Source: Patescibacteria group bacterium (lineage in GTDB: Bacteria; Patescibacteriota; Patescibacteriia; 2-12-FULL-60-25). Taken from it: a DNA stretch of 64,000 nt. The stretch covers positions 434,001 through 498,000 of the forward strand of contig JAQTXZ010000001.1 in the NCBI GenBank assembly GCA_028688515.1. Direction: 5' to 3'. Below the pieces are notes generated by a model. It ran no database searches. It saw only the letters and a program-made list of their open reading frames with translations, and had not been told where the DNA came from. Below are positions 32,070 through 42,813 of the stretch, in pieces (position 1 is the stretch's first letter; the number at the start of each line of letters is the position of its first letter). Made by a program: the position numbers and the translations under genes.

Positions 32070-32570
32070 ATGTCTGAAATGCTCACAAAATTGGGAATCG
32101 ATTGGAGACTGTTTATCGCACAGCTCGTCAATTTTTTGATTCTCTTTGGAATATTACGCGCCTTTGCCTGGAAGCCGATAATAATGGCGCTGGAGGATAG
32201 ACGCGCGAAAATCAAAAAGGGATTGCATGACGCGGAAAAAGCTAAACAGCAGGTCAAGGATCTTGAAAAAGAACGCGAGGCTGTTTTGTCAGAGGCGCGC
32301 GCTGAAGCGATGGCGATTATTGAAAAAGCCGATCAAAAAGCGTCCGCTTTAAGCCAGGAAAAAATTCAAACAACGCAAAACGAAATAGAAAAACGAATGG
32401 AAGAAGCGAAAGAACAAATTAAAGGCGAACGTACGGCATCTTATAATGCACTAAAACAAGATTTGGCAAAACTTATCTCTTCCGCCACCGGCAAGATTGT
32501 TGAAAGCATGGACAGTAAATCTCACGATGCCTTGATCGAGTCGGCCATCAAGGATTTAAGCGCCGAGTAA
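32070..32570 (+). CDS. atpF: ATP synthase F0 subunit b
   Basis: 166 residues: one N-terminal membrane helix (about 12-30, LFIAQLVNFLILFGILRAF) and a long charged coiled coil that forms the peripheral stalk. Its stop codon is 3 bp before atpH. The spacer upstream is made of ATGTTA-type words (32036-32066). Confidence 0.93.
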   Translation: MSEMLTKLGIDWRLFIAQLVNFLILFGILRAFAWKPIIMALEDRRAKIKKGLHDAEKAKQQVKDLEKEREAVLSEARAEAMAIIEKADQKASALSQEKIQTTQNEIEKRMEEAKEQIKGERTASYNALKQDLAKLISSATGKIVESMDSKSHDALIESAIKDLSAE

Positions 32571-32573
32571 ACT

Positions 32574-33116
32574 ATGTCCAAACAACAAAATCAATTTTTA
32601 GACGATTTGGCCAAAGGCGCGATAATGGCCGCAAAAAAAGAAAACTGCGTTTCTGCCTTGATGAACGATCTGGTTTTGATTGCAAAAATATTTGAGGAAA
32701 GTTCCGAAGTGAAACAATCGTTGCAAAATGCGTCAGTTTCTTTGGAACACAGGATTGATTCTCTCAAAAAAGTTTTGGAAGGAAAAATGGAACCGCTTGC
32801 CATTAACGTGATGATCGTGCTGATGGAAAAAGATGCTTTAAACAGATTGGAAAACTTTTTGCAAAGCGTGGAAAAACAAGCACAGGAGTTGGCTGACTAT
32901 CATGCATGCAAAGTAGCAACCGCGGTAGAGATTCCGGAAAAATCCAAACAACATTTGGTAAAGGCTCTGGAAAAAAGACTTGGCGGGGAAGTAAGCGTGA
33001 CTTACGAGATCAACCCGGCGGTCATCGGCGGCCTTTCGGTAACTTGCGGAGACTGGCGTTATCTGGGAACAGTGCAGAATAAACTTCAACAATTATCACG
33101 TCACTTAGCAAACTGA
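32574..33116 (+). CDS. atpH: ATP synthase F1 subunit delta
   Basis: 180 residues. Helical N-terminal domain ([14 protein letters not shown]...), and the C-terminal block [20 protein letters not shown], equivalent to the conserved IGG region of delta/OSCP. It joins the F1 head to the b stalk. Gene order and spacing (3 bp after atpF, 2 bp before atpA) agree. Confidence 0.92.
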   Translation: MSKQQNQFLDDLAKGAIMAAKKENCVSALMNDLVLIAKIFEESSEVKQSLQNASVSLEHRIDSLKKVLEGKMEPLAINVMIVLMEKDALNRLENFLQSVEKQAQELADYHACKVATAVEIPEKSKQHLVKALEKRLGGEVSVTYEINPAVIGGLSVTCGDWRYLGTVQNKLQQLSRHLAN

Positions 33117-33118
33117 AA

Positions 33119-34657
33119 ATGAAATATATGGCAAACACCACAAATGCAACCGCAGCGGCAAAGATCGCCGAACAATTGACGGCCAAAATACAATCCTTCA
33201 AACCGGAGAACTCTACGGAAGAAATCGGTTTGGTGCGCGAGGTAGGCGATGGCATCGCATCCATCACGGGCTTGAAACACGCCAAGTCGATGGAAATGTT
33301 GACTTTTGAGGACGGCTCAATGGGAGTCGCTCTTAACTTGGAAGCTGATCGCGTCGGCGCAATGGTGCTGGGCGACGTTACAGGTATCAAAACAGGACAG
33401 ACCGTACACGGCACCGGAAAAGTTTTGTCTTTGCCGGTTGGAGACGGAGTTTTGGGTCGCGTGCTCGATCCGCTCGGCAAACCGCTCGACGGAAAAGAAA
33501 AATACGCAGCCAAAAAAGAATACCCGATAGAAAAAATCGCGCCCGGCGTTATGACCAGACACGCAGTTGACACTCCGCTCATGACCGGCATCAAAGCCAT
33601 CGACGCCCTGATCCCGATTGGACGCGGACAACGCGAGCTCATCATCGGCGATCGTCAGGTTGGTAAAACGGCAATTGCGGTCGACACGATTATCAATCAA
33701 AAAGGCAAGGGCGTTATCTGCATCTATGTTGCCATCGGGCAGAAAGAATCTAAAGTTGCAAAAATCGTTGCCAAACTAAAAGAAGCGGGAGCAATGGAAT
33801 ACACCGTCGTAGTTTCCGCCGGTGCGTCCAAACCCGCAGCTTTGCAATATATTGCGCCTTACGCAGGATGTTCCATCGGCGAGTATTTTATGGATCAAGG
33901 CAAAGACGCTTTGGTTGTTTATGACGATCTATCCAAACACGCTTGGGCTTATCGTGAAGTTTCTTTGCTCTTGCGCCGCCCGCCGGGACGCGAGGCTTAT
34001 CCCGGCGATGTGTTTTATCTCCACTCCCGTTTGCTCGAACGAGCCGTGCGTCTTTCTGATGAAAACGGCGGCGGTTCTTTAACGGCCTTGCCCATCATCG
34101 AGACACAAGCAGGCGACGTGTCCGCTTACATTCCAACCAACGTCATCTCGATTACCGACGGTCAAATTTTTTTGGAAGGCGATTTGTTTTATCGCGGCGT
34201 TCGCCCGGCTTTAAACGCAGGACTTTCCGTGTCTCGCGTCGGCGGCGATGCACAGTTCAAAATCATGAAAAAAATTGCCGGTCCGGTGCGCTTGGATTTG
34301 GCGCAATTCCGCGAACTCGAAGCTTTTTCGCAATTCGCAACTGATTTGGATGAAGCCACTCGCAAGCAAATTGAACGCGGACGCAGAACCGTCGAAGTCT
34401 TAAAACAAGGACAATACCAGCCGATGTCGCTTGGTCATCAAATAGTCGTCTTGTTTGCAGTCACAAAAGGCTTGTGCGACGAGGTGCCCGTAGACAAAGT
34501 GACTGATTGGGAATCCGGTCTGCACGAGTATTTGAATTCAGAGGCGGAAGACGTCGTCGCTGCGATCGAAGATCAAAAAGCAATGTCTCCCGAACTGGAA
34601 AAACTCATCACCAAAACAGTCGAGGACTGGAATAAAACATTTTTAACCGCAAAATAA
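33119..34657 (+). CDS. atpA: ATP synthase F1 subunit alpha
   Basis: 512 residues. Non-catalytic nucleotide-binding subunit with the P-loop GDRQVGKTA, the block [31 protein letters not shown] and the Arg-finger region [12 protein letters not shown] 33128 ([10 protein letters not shown]) is an alternative start three codons in; neither has a Shine-Dalgarno site. Confidence 0.97.
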   Translation: MKYMANTTNATAAAKIAEQLTAKIQSFKPENSTEEIGLVREVGDGIASITGLKHAKSMEMLTFEDGSMGVALNLEADRVGAMVLGDVTGIKTGQTVHGTGKVLSLPVGDGVLGRVLDPLGKPLDGKEKYAAKKEYPIEKIAPGVMTRHAVDTPLMTGIKAIDALIPIGRGQRELIIGDRQVGKTAIAVDTIINQKGKGVICIYVAIGQKESKVAKIVAKLKEAGAMEYTVVVSAGASKPAALQYIAPYAGCSIGEYFMDQGKDALVVYDDLSKHAWAYREVSLLLRRPPGREAYPGDVFYLHSRLLERAVRLSDENGGGSLTALPIIETQAGDVSAYIPTNVISITDGQIFLEGDLFYRGVRPALNAGLSVSRVGGDAQFKIMKKIAGPVRLDLAQFRELEAFSQFATDLDEATRKQIERGRRTVEVLKQGQYQPMSLGHQIVVLFAVTKGLCDEVPVDKVTDWESGLHEYLNSEAEDVVAAIEDQKAMSPELEKLITKTVEDWNKTFLTAK

Positions 34658-34694
34658 TTGTTAATTGTGCATTGTTAATTGTTAATTATTCGTT

Positions 34695-35657
34695 ATGGCC
34701 GTATCAACCCGCCTCATCAAAGCGCGCATAAAATCGATAGGCAACACGCGCAAAATCACCAAAGCCATGGAACTCGTGGCTGGCGCCAAGATGCGTAAAG
34801 CCGTGCAAATGACGGTTGACAGCAGGCATTACAGCAATAACGTCAAACAAATCGTGGACGAAATCAGACAGGTCATCGATCAGCAATCTCATCCGCTTTT
34901 GTTTGGACGTAAAGTATCTGCAAAAACCGTTTTGATCATCGGCGCTTCGGACAGGGGCATGTGCGGAGGATTTAATTCGCAGCTTGTCAGAAAAAGCGTT
35001 GAGTTTATCAAAAGCAGAACGGAACCGGTTCAAGTGATAATCGTGGGTAAAAAAATTGAAAGCTCGATGCGCAGGGCGAGCGCGGAAATAATGGCGTCAT
35101 TTCCATCCATTTCAAACTCTCCATCTTTTGAACGCAGTAAGAGCATCGGCCAATTGGCTTATGACGAATTTTTGCATCACCGCGCGGATCGCGTTTTTGT
35201 CTGCTACTCGGATTTTAAAAGTGCAATTTCTCAAGTACCGACAGTCGTCCAACTGCTGCCCATTGTTCCCGAAGAAGAATTGATGGCAGCATCCGAAGAA
35301 AATTTTCAAACTGACGAAGAGGATACTAAGCCGCCTATAAACGAATACAAGCGCTTAGCCCAAGACAGAACACTGATCGCAAAAAACCCGCCCGATTACA
35401 ACATCAAATTTGAACCGACGCCGCGCTATGTACTGGATCACTTGCTTCCGCGACTGATAGACACGCGGCTTTACCAGGCGATGCTCGAATCAACGGCATC
35501 CGAACAATCCGCACGAATGATGGCCATGAGAAGCGCTACGGATTCTGCAACGGAAATGCTCGATAACCTCACCTTTACCTTTAACCAAGCAAGACAAGCC
35601 AGCATCACACGAGAGATTTCGGAAATCTCCGCCGGCAAAGCAGCACTTGAGAATTAA
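34695..35657 (+). CDS. atpG: ATP synthase F1 subunit gamma
   Basis: 320 residues. The rotor shaft is recognised by the N-terminal RLIKARIKSIGNTRKITKAMELVAGAKM pattern, the central SDRGMCGGFNS and the C-terminal ATDSATEMLDNLTFTFNQARQASITREISEI helix. It is a little longer than average because of an acidic insert near 205-225 (EEDTKPPINEYKRL). A TTAATTG-word spacer precedes it. Confidence 0.94.
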   Translation: MAVSTRLIKARIKSIGNTRKITKAMELVAGAKMRKAVQMTVDSRHYSNNVKQIVDEIRQVIDQQSHPLLFGRKVSAKTVLIIGASDRGMCGGFNSQLVRKSVEFIKSRTEPVQVIIVGKKIESSMRRASAEIMASFPSISNSPSFERSKSIGQLAYDEFLHHRADRVFVCYSDFKSAISQVPTVVQLLPIVPEEELMAASEENFQTDEEDTKPPINEYKRLAQDRTLIAKNPPDYNIKFEPTPRYVLDHLLPRLIDTRLYQAMLESTASEQSARMMAMRSATDSATEMLDNLTFTFNQARQASITREISEISAGKAALEN

Positions 35658-35678
35658 CAATTAACAAATTACAATTAA

Positions 35679-37109
<1,431 letters not shown>

Positions 37110-37110
37110 T

Positions 37111-37221
37111 TCAAAAAGAAAAAAATGGGAATCGGTGCTCGGAACTCGGTGATCGGTATTCGGCTGCCGAACCCCGAAAACCGATCACCGAAAACCGAAA
37201 CACGTAATCATTTTGAATTAT
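37111..37221. repeat. Palindromic GATCGG/CCGATC spacer before atpC
   Basis: GGTGATCGGTATTCGG and CCGAAAACCGATCACC pair as a long hairpin, and the region is flanked by the inverted words AATTCAAAA and TTTTGAATT. Related words are found at 31985-32025 and inside tatD. Confidence 0.7.
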
Positions 37222-37225
37222 CGTT

Positions 37226-37705
37226 ATGAGCAAACTCATGTTCGAACTTACAACTCCGGAAAAAGTGGTCTTTAGCCAAGCTGTAGACCAGGTAACTTTG
37301 CCAACCATGGATGGCGAAATTACGATTTTGCCAAGCCACATTCCGCTTGTGGCGCAATTGGTCCCGGGCGTAGCCATCTTAAAGTTGGATGGGGCAAGCG
37401 AGGATGTGGCTGTTTCCGGAGGTTTTATCCAAGTGGATGGCAGAGGCAAAATAACGGTCTTGGCTGACACGGCGGAACGCGGCATGAATCTGAATTTAGA
37501 AGATATTGAAAAGGCGAAACAGCGCGCCGAAGAGGTTATGCATAGTACCGTCAGGGGAGACGACGAAACATTTGCACGCGCCGCCGCAGAACTTGAAAGG
37601 GAGCTGGCACGCTACAAAGTTGCCTTAAAATACAAGAAGGACGGCTCTGCAATCAAGCCTCCTTTACAAAACGCTGAATTGACGGACGATAGCGGACCTG
37701 TCTAA
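37226..37705 (+). CDS. atpC: ATP synthase F1 subunit epsilon
   Basis: 159 residues. Beta-barrel N-terminal domain (LMFELTTPEKVVFSQAVDQVTLPTMDGEITILPSHIPLVAQL), then the helical hairpin (about 85-125) that can inhibit ATP hydrolysis. About 25 extra C-terminal residues (YKKDGSAIKPPLQNAEL) go beyond the usual length. Last gene of the ATP synthase operon. Confidence 0.92.
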   Translation: MSKLMFELTTPEKVVFSQAVDQVTLPTMDGEITILPSHIPLVAQLVPGVAILKLDGASEDVAVSGGFIQVDGRGKITVLADTAERGMNLNLEDIEKAKQRAEEVMHSTVRGDDETFARAAAELERELARYKVALKYKKDGSAIKPPLQNAELTDDSGPV

Positions 37706-37769
37706 ATATCTTCATGGGCCGAAAAAACGAATTCAAATTTAATTCGTTAAAAACCGGCTCGTGTTGGAT

Positions 37770-38312
37770 ATGCGCTGTTTTTTGGGCATTCAATTGCCAG
37801 CAGATTGTAGGAATGCGATCAGAAACAGTTGGGCGATTTCTGATTTGGAACGCCCGAGTTTAAAATTATCCGATCCGGGCCAATGGCACATGACATTGGC
37901 TTTTTTTGGAGAAGTCGCTTACGACCAATTGCTGCGCTTGGTGCAATTAAGCGGTCAAGCTTTGGAGACCCCGCCCCAAGGCGCGATACACATTCCTTCG
38001 ATTCAAACTTTTCCTCCTAAAAAACCAACCATGTATGCAGCGATGTGCATGCCTGAACAAGAGGCGATGTGGCGGCAATGCATTACAAATTTGGTAGACA
38101 TGGCATCAATTTGCGCGCCGCAAATAGATCGCAAGCCTTGGATCCCTCACATCACGCTTGCAAGAACCCGTGGATCACGTATTTTGGACCCGCTCGAAAT
38201 TCCGCTCGATAACATCGGCTGGGTGCCGGAATTCGCGACGCTGTATCGCAGCGAACCAACCGCCACCGGACATAAATTCATACCTTTGCATGAATACCGC
38301 CTCAACTTTTAG
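37770..38312 (+). CDS. thpR: RNA 2',3'-cyclic phosphodiesterase (2H family)
   Basis: 180 residues with both catalytic H-x-T-L motifs of the 2H superfamily: WHMTLAFFGE (H40) and PHITLARTRG (about 126). The enzyme opens 2',3'-cyclic phosphates on RNA ends. GTG 37761 would add MLD; ATG 37770 gives the typical start MRCFLGIQLP. It ends 3 bp before the glycosyltransferase gene. Confidence 0.9.
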   Translation: MRCFLGIQLPADCRNAIRNSWAISDLERPSLKLSDPGQWHMTLAFFGEVAYDQLLRLVQLSGQALETPPQGAIHIPSIQTFPPKKPTMYAAMCMPEQEAMWRQCITNLVDMASICAPQIDRKPWIPHITLARTRGSRILDPLEIPLDNIGWVPEFATLYRSEPTATGHKFIPLHEYRLNF

Positions 38313-38315
38313 ATA

Positions 38316-39101
38316 ATGCCAAATGACGAATGCCAAATGCCAAATCAAGAACTTGAAAATAAAACTTTCAACTGTTTTGGGTTGGTCATACATGGATATG
38401 ACCTTAATTATATTTTGACTGAAATCGCGACGCGAAGTTCGCAAGGCCTTTCCACTTGGATTGTAACCGCTAACCCGGAAATACTTTTAAAAGCAAAAAA
38501 AGATCCGGCTTATTGGGAGGTTTTGCGTCAAGCCGACTTGAGAATTGTCGACGGCCAAGGCCTGCAATTTGTAGGTATGTACAAAGGCGCGAAGCCAAAA
38601 AGAGTCGCCGGAGTCGATCTCGCAGAGGCTTTAGCAAAACTAAGCCTTGAAAAACATTGGACAGTAGCTTTACTTGGAGGTTTGAGCAACGAATCAACCG
38701 ACAAAGCCGCTTGGTATTTGCGGCGCAAATATTCTAACTTAAGCGTCTTTGCAGAAAATGGCGGCAGAGTCAGCGATGATGGCACGTTGGACGAAAAAGC
38801 CGAAGCGTCGCTCACACATCTGGTAGAGATAGAACCGGACGTCCTGCTGGTTTCTTTGGGATTCCCGAAGCAAGATCATTGGATTACACGATGCAGAAAT
38901 AGACTTCCAAAAACAAAAGTATTTATCGGCGTTGGCGGAACAGTCGACTTTTGGGCGGGAGATGCCAAACGCGCGCCAAAATGGATTCAATCAATCGGTT
39001 TTGAATGGTTTTGGCGCCTTTTGACGCAACCTTGGAGATGGAAGAGAATTTGGAATGCGTTAGTAATGTTTCCATGGCAAGTCTTGCTCGACCGAGGCTA
39101 G
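38316..39101 (+). CDS. WecG/TagA/CpsF-family glycosyltransferase
   Basis: 261 residues. Family blocks: TANPEILLKAKKDP, RIVDGQGLQFVGM with the catalytic aspartate, LLGG, LLVSLGFPKQDHWI, IGVGGTVDFWAGDAKRAPKW and a C-terminal WFWRLLTQPWRW. Members add N-acetylmannosamine(uronate) or similar sugars to polyprenyl-linked glycans at the membrane; the donor here is not known. The first ten residues (MPNDECQMPN) are encoded by the spacer word ATGCCAAATG, also seen before atpB, so the original start may lie at or after the codons for ELENKTFN. Confidence 0.9.
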   Translation: MPNDECQMPNQELENKTFNCFGLVIHGYDLNYILTEIATRSSQGLSTWIVTANPEILLKAKKDPAYWEVLRQADLRIVDGQGLQFVGMYKGAKPKRVAGVDLAEALAKLSLEKHWTVALLGGLSNESTDKAAWYLRRKYSNLSVFAENGGRVSDDGTLDEKAEASLTHLVEIEPDVLLVSLGFPKQDHWITRCRNRLPKTKVFIGVGGTVDFWAGDAKRAPKWIQSIGFEWFWRLLTQPWRWKRIWNALVMFPWQVLLDRG

Positions 39102-39110
39102 AAACTTTTC

Positions 39111-39150
39111 TGTCATCTTGAGCGGAGTCCTACGAAGTCGAAAGATCCGG
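39111..39150. repeat. Half copy of the TCATCTTGAGCGGAG repeat
   Basis: TGTCATCTTGAGCGGAGTCC and GAAGTCGAAAGATCCGG are related to the left half of the 16709-16836 family. Confidence 0.5.
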
Positions 39151-39163
39151 TTCGTGCCTTCAA

Positions 39164-39197
39164 TAAAAAAACCGCCTTCGAAAGCTTCGATGACGGC
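39164..39197 (-). terminator. Terminator of the 39204 gene
   Basis: On the minus strand CCGTCATCGAA pairs with TTCGAAGGCGG (one mismatch, one G-T), followed by seven T. Confidence 0.75.
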
Positions 39198-39203
39198 GAG
39201 AGG

Positions 39204-39671
39204 TCAACGTCTACAGAGAGATCGACGGCGCATACCAGTTACTAGAACGCTGAGGTATAAGTATTTATCACTTTCCGGGTCATACGTCGCCAACAACCTA
39301 AGAGCCCTGTAGTAGCTCTTGTCTGCCGCGAATATTTCACGTAGCTCTTCCACGATTTTGTCAACACGAGGCTTGGCATAGAACTGCGTGAACAGAAGGA
39401 ACGCCGCTGCAATAGCGCACGGTGTGCCGATGAGGCAGAAAAACCAAGCCGAGTTGACTCCGAGTAGGCCCGCATGAGCCATTACCCATATCACCAGGGC
39501 AAAGATCCCGGCAAACGTGATTGAGCAAATGAACGTACGAGATTCCAAGTCATCTATCATACTCGCCGAGGAGTAAAGCCGTCGTATCCGCTGTCGCATC
39601 TCCGGATCTGCGGCCAAGGCTGGGGTATTCAAGAGCCGACTGACCATATAATCTGACAAGCTGCGCGTCAT
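39204..39671 (-). CDS. Small membrane protein of unknown function
   Basis: 155 residues from ATG 39671, chosen because AAGGAGG lies 6 nt upstream; the longer frame to 39731 lacks such a site. Two membrane helices (about 48-68 and 75-95) sit between a helical N-terminal part and an Arg/Lys-rich C-terminal part. The family is not recognised. It is probably co-transcribed with the 70-aa gene 56 bp upstream and has its own terminator. Confidence 0.65.
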   Translation of the reverse strand: MTRSLSDYMVSRLLNTPALAADPEMRQRIRRLYSSASMIDDLESRTFICSITFAGIFALVIWVMAHAGLLGVNSAWFFCLIGTPCAIAAAFLLFTQFYAKPRVDKIVEELREIFAADKSYYRALRLLATYDPESDKYLYLSVLVTGMRRRSLCRR

Positions 39672-39727
39672 GAGAGACCTCCTTGTAACGAATTGGCGTA
39701 ATATGGAATTCTGCCTGTTCAAAAGTC

Positions 39728-39940
39728 TCACTCCGAACTCATGTACAAAAGAATCCCATATCCAGCTCCATCACACCAGGACGGAGTATCACGGCCCTCG
39801 TAGCTTGCAAGAAATGAGCGAACAGTTTGAGTCATACGAAGCCCTGCCGCTCTTTCCAACTTCTCCTCCTCGATCAAATGAAAAATGCCTTCGCCGACAT
39901 TCCCCGTTTCCTTCGTTCCACGAGCATTTCGACTTTCCAT
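39728..39940 (-). CDS. Small hypothetical protein (70 aa)
   Basis: 70 residues, soluble, charged N-terminal half (HLIEEEKLERAAGL). ATG 39940 is preferred over ATG 39946 because GGAG lies 8 nt upstream of the former. A promoter matches on the same strand (TGTAAA/AGTATT as read on plus). No family is recognised. First gene of a two-gene minus-strand unit. Confidence 0.55.
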   Translation of the reverse strand: MESRNARGTKETGNVGEGIFHLIEEEKLERAAGLRMTQTVRSFLASYEGRDTPSWCDGAGYGILLYMSSE

Positions 39941-39976
39941 CGTCATATCTCCTTCAGTCCACTTGAACTCGCCGAC

Positions 39977-40005
39977 AGTATTTCACCGAAATGCTGTTTT
40001 GTAAA
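39977..40005 (-). promoter_or_regulatory. Promoter of the 39940/39671 unit
   Basis: On the minus strand TTTACA and AATACT are 17 bp apart, about 40 bp before the small gene. Confidence 0.5.
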
Positions 40006-40015
40006 TAGATAGATT

Positions 40016-40024
40016 TGCTATACT
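40016..40024 (+). promoter_or_regulatory. Extended -10 promoter of gltX
   Basis: TGCTATACT lies 29 nt before the gltX ATG, divergent from the small minus-strand genes. Confidence 0.55.
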
Positions 40025-40053
40025 AAGCCAAATAGCGTAACATATTCATTATT

Positions 40054-41538
40054 ATGGCTCAAAAACGCATTCGATTACGCGCCGCACCAAGCCCGACGGG
40101 CTACATGCATATCGGCAATTTAAGGACGTATATTTACGATTTATTGCTCGCGAAACAAACCGGCGGGGATTTTATACTGCGTATTGAAGACACTGACCAG
40201 TCGCGCTTTGTGGAAGGTGCGACAGTCAATTTGTGCAAAACACTTAAACGGCTTGGGATTGTTCCAAACGAAGGCGTTTGGTTGGCAGAGGACGGCGAGA
40301 CGCTGATGCAACGAGGCGAGTTCGGTCCGTATATTCAATCCGAACGAAAAGCCAAGCATCAAAAATACGCACAAAAGCTTTTGGACATGGACAAAGCTTA
40401 TTATTGTTTTTGCACGGAAGACAGATTGGCCGAAATGCGCAAACTCCAGGAGGCGACGCATCAGCCGACGGGTTATGACGGGCATTGCCGCAAGTTAGAT
40501 ATCGGTGAAGCAAAGAAGAGAGTCGAAGCCGGCGAATCTCATGTGGTCCGACTTAAGTTGCCAAAAGAGGGGAGCGTTGTTATTGATGACGCCATACGCG
40601 GAAAAGTAAATTTTGATTGGAAGTTGATTGACGATCAAGTCATCGTTAAACAAGACGGGATGGCTACTTACCATCTTGCCTCGATGGTCGACGATCATGA
40701 CATGGAAATAACTCACGTGCTGCGAGGCGAGGAGTGGCTTTCGTCGGCACCAAAGCACATCTTTATTTACCAAGCCTTTGGCTGGGAGGTCCCGATTTTT
40801 GCGCACTTGCCTCTTTTGTTGAATCCCGATAGAACGAAATTATCCAAACGACAAGGCGATGTTTCAGTTGAGTCTTACCTCGATAAAGGTTACTTGCCGC
40901 AAACATTGATCAACTTTTTGGCTCTTTGCGGTTGGAACCCTTCTGACAAACAGGAGATCTATTCCATCGAAGAACTGACCCGGCTGTTCAATCTTTCAAA
41001 GGTTAACAAAAGCGGCGCGATATTTAATTTGGAAAAATTAAACTGGCTCAATAATCATTATTTACGCGAAATGGACGTCAACGACTACTTAAAACTTGTT
41101 GACATGCACTTGCCGCGAGACGAGAAAGACGTTGATTTTAAAGGACGAATCGCACTCATGTTCAGAGATAGATTAAATGTGCCTTCGGATATCACGGAAC
41201 TTTCATCATTTATGTTCAAATCGACGTTAGATTACGCGGCAACTACACTCACTTGGAAAGATCACTCCGTAGAAGAAGCTGTCGAGAGAATGGAAACCGT
41301 TCGACAGTGGATTGAACAAATTGATGATTCAAAGCTCAAAGAAGTCAAATCTGTAGAAGAAGATATAAAGTCTAAGATTGTAGACAAAGGATGGGGAAAC
41401 GGCGATACACTTTGGCCGCTAAGAGTAGCGCTCTCCGGCCAGGACAAATCTCCCAGCCCATTCGAGCTGATTGTTGCTTATGGCAAAGAAAGGACTTTGG
41501 CCAGAATCGACGAAGCGGTTGCATATCTGCTAAAATAA
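40054..41538 (+). CDS. gltX: Glutamyl-tRNA synthetase
   Basis: 494 residues. HIGH-type motif MHIGNLRTY (H19), the block RIEDTDQSRF, zinc-like CFCTE and the second signature KLSKRQGD (about 262). C-terminal helical anticodon-binding domain. In organisms without GlnRS the enzyme also charges tRNA-Gln with Glu for later amidation; whether that holds here cannot be told from the window. There is no Shine-Dalgarno site. Confidence 0.96.
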   Translation: MAQKRIRLRAAPSPTGYMHIGNLRTYIYDLLLAKQTGGDFILRIEDTDQSRFVEGATVNLCKTLKRLGIVPNEGVWLAEDGETLMQRGEFGPYIQSERKAKHQKYAQKLLDMDKAYYCFCTEDRLAEMRKLQEATHQPTGYDGHCRKLDIGEAKKRVEAGESHVVRLKLPKEGSVVIDDAIRGKVNFDWKLIDDQVIVKQDGMATYHLASMVDDHDMEITHVLRGEEWLSSAPKHIFIYQAFGWEVPIFAHLPLLLNPDRTKLSKRQGDVSVESYLDKGYLPQTLINFLALCGWNPSDKQEIYSIEELTRLFNLSKVNKSGAIFNLEKLNWLNNHYLREMDVNDYLKLVDMHLPRDEKDVDFKGRIALMFRDRLNVPSDITELSSFMFKSTLDYAATTLTWKDHSVEEAVERMETVRQWIEQIDDSKLKEVKSVEEDIKSKIVDKGWGNGDTLWPLRVALSGQDKSPSPFELIVAYGKERTLARIDEAVAYLLK

Positions 41539-41542
41539 AAGA

Positions 41543-42799
41543 ATGCACAGGAGGAACAAAATAATGACGGTATTTGCCTGCATTGGACTGATTGCCGGTC
41601 AATTTTATTATGCGCCTAAAGCCAAAGCGGCAAGCGAAGCAAAAAATTTAGCCGACCAAACACAAGAGCTCAATCAAGATCTGAGCAACAAACGTTCGAG
41701 AGTCCAGGAGCTGGAAGGTCTGATCAATTCTTACAAAGACAAAATAAAAGCCCAGGCGTCACAGGAGGTTACGCTTAGCAATCAAATTCTATTATTGGAT
41801 AATCAAGTACGCGAGAAAGAACTTACCCTTGAGTCAACCAAAGCTCAGATCGATGTTCTGGATGCAGAGATAGATCTTTTGGACACTAACATCAAAGGGC
41901 GCGAAACAAAGATCGATCTGCAAAAGAGCATGATAGCGGACTTGGTTAATAAAATAAGGCAGGCCGATGATATTGATACGTTGCAAGTTTTTTTAAGCAA
42001 ACCTTCGCTTTCTTCGTATTTTGATAGAATTGAAGAGCTGAAAAGCCTGCAAGGCGATTTGGGTCAAACATTGGAAGGAGTAAAAAACGATAAAGTCGTA
42101 TTGGAAGCAGATAAAACAAGCCGTCAAGACAAACTGGAGCAATTGGAAGAACGTAAAAATCGAATTAAAGAAGAAGCTCTGCGAGTAGAGATGGAAAAAA
42201 ATTCTAAAATCTCGCTGCTCGCGGAAACGCAGAACAAGCAGGCGGAGTTTGATCGCGTTGTCAACGAATTGCGCCAGCAAAACGAGGCCACGACTGATGA
42301 AATCGCAGACATTGAAAAATCCTTAAAAGATAAGCTGGATGCAATAGACAGAGCCCTGGCCAGCGGACAAACGCTTTTGCTTTGGCCGGTGCCGGTACGC
42401 AAAATAACCGTTTATTTTCACGACCCGACATATCCTTTCAAATACCTATTTCAGCATCCGGGCATAGATTTGAGGGCGGACGTGGGCACTCCGATCAAAG
42501 CGGCCGCCGGAGGATACGTAGCCTGGACAAAAACCGGTCAATCATACGGTAACTACATCATGATCGTGCATCCGGGTAACCTGGCTACGGTTTATGCGCA
42601 TCTCACAAGATTTAAAGTTAAAGCCGGCACCTATGTCGAAAGAGGGGACGTGATAGGATTTACGGGCGGAATGCCCGGTATGCAGGGAGCCGGTCTTTCT
42701 ACCGGTCCGCATCTTCACTTTGAAGTTCGCCAAGACGGCATACCGGTAGACCCGATGGGATTTTTGCCAGAGGCGATACAAACAGATAATTTGAAGTAG
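41543..42799 (+). CDS. Coiled-coil M23 peptidase (EnvC/NlpD-like murein hydrolase or activator)
   Basis: 418 residues. An N-terminal hydrophobic segment with the processing-like site KAKAAS suggests export. Residues about 35-265 form a long coiled coil. The C-terminal M23 domain has the zinc ligands in HPGIDLRAD, VYAHLTRF and HLHFEV, so it may be an active endopeptidase rather than a degenerate activator. Two starts compete: ATG 41543 and ATG 41564, the latter 9 nt after AGGAGG; the former keeps the basic residues before the hydrophobic segment. It starts 4 bp after gltX. Confidence 0.87.
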   Translation: MHRRNKIMTVFACIGLIAGQFYYAPKAKAASEAKNLADQTQELNQDLSNKRSRVQELEGLINSYKDKIKAQASQEVTLSNQILLLDNQVREKELTLESTKAQIDVLDAEIDLLDTNIKGRETKIDLQKSMIADLVNKIRQADDIDTLQVFLSKPSLSSYFDRIEELKSLQGDLGQTLEGVKNDKVVLEADKTSRQDKLEQLEERKNRIKEEALRVEMEKNSKISLLAETQNKQAEFDRVVNELRQQNEATTDEIADIEKSLKDKLDAIDRALASGQTLLLWPVPVRKITVYFHDPTYPFKYLFQHPGIDLRADVGTPIKAAAGGYVAWTKTGQSYGNYIMIVHPGNLATVYAHLTRFKVKAGTYVERGDVIGFTGGMPGMQGAGLSTGPHLHFEVRQDGIPVDPMGFLPEAIQTDNLK

Positions 42800-42813
42800 C
42801 TTTCGTCTTGATT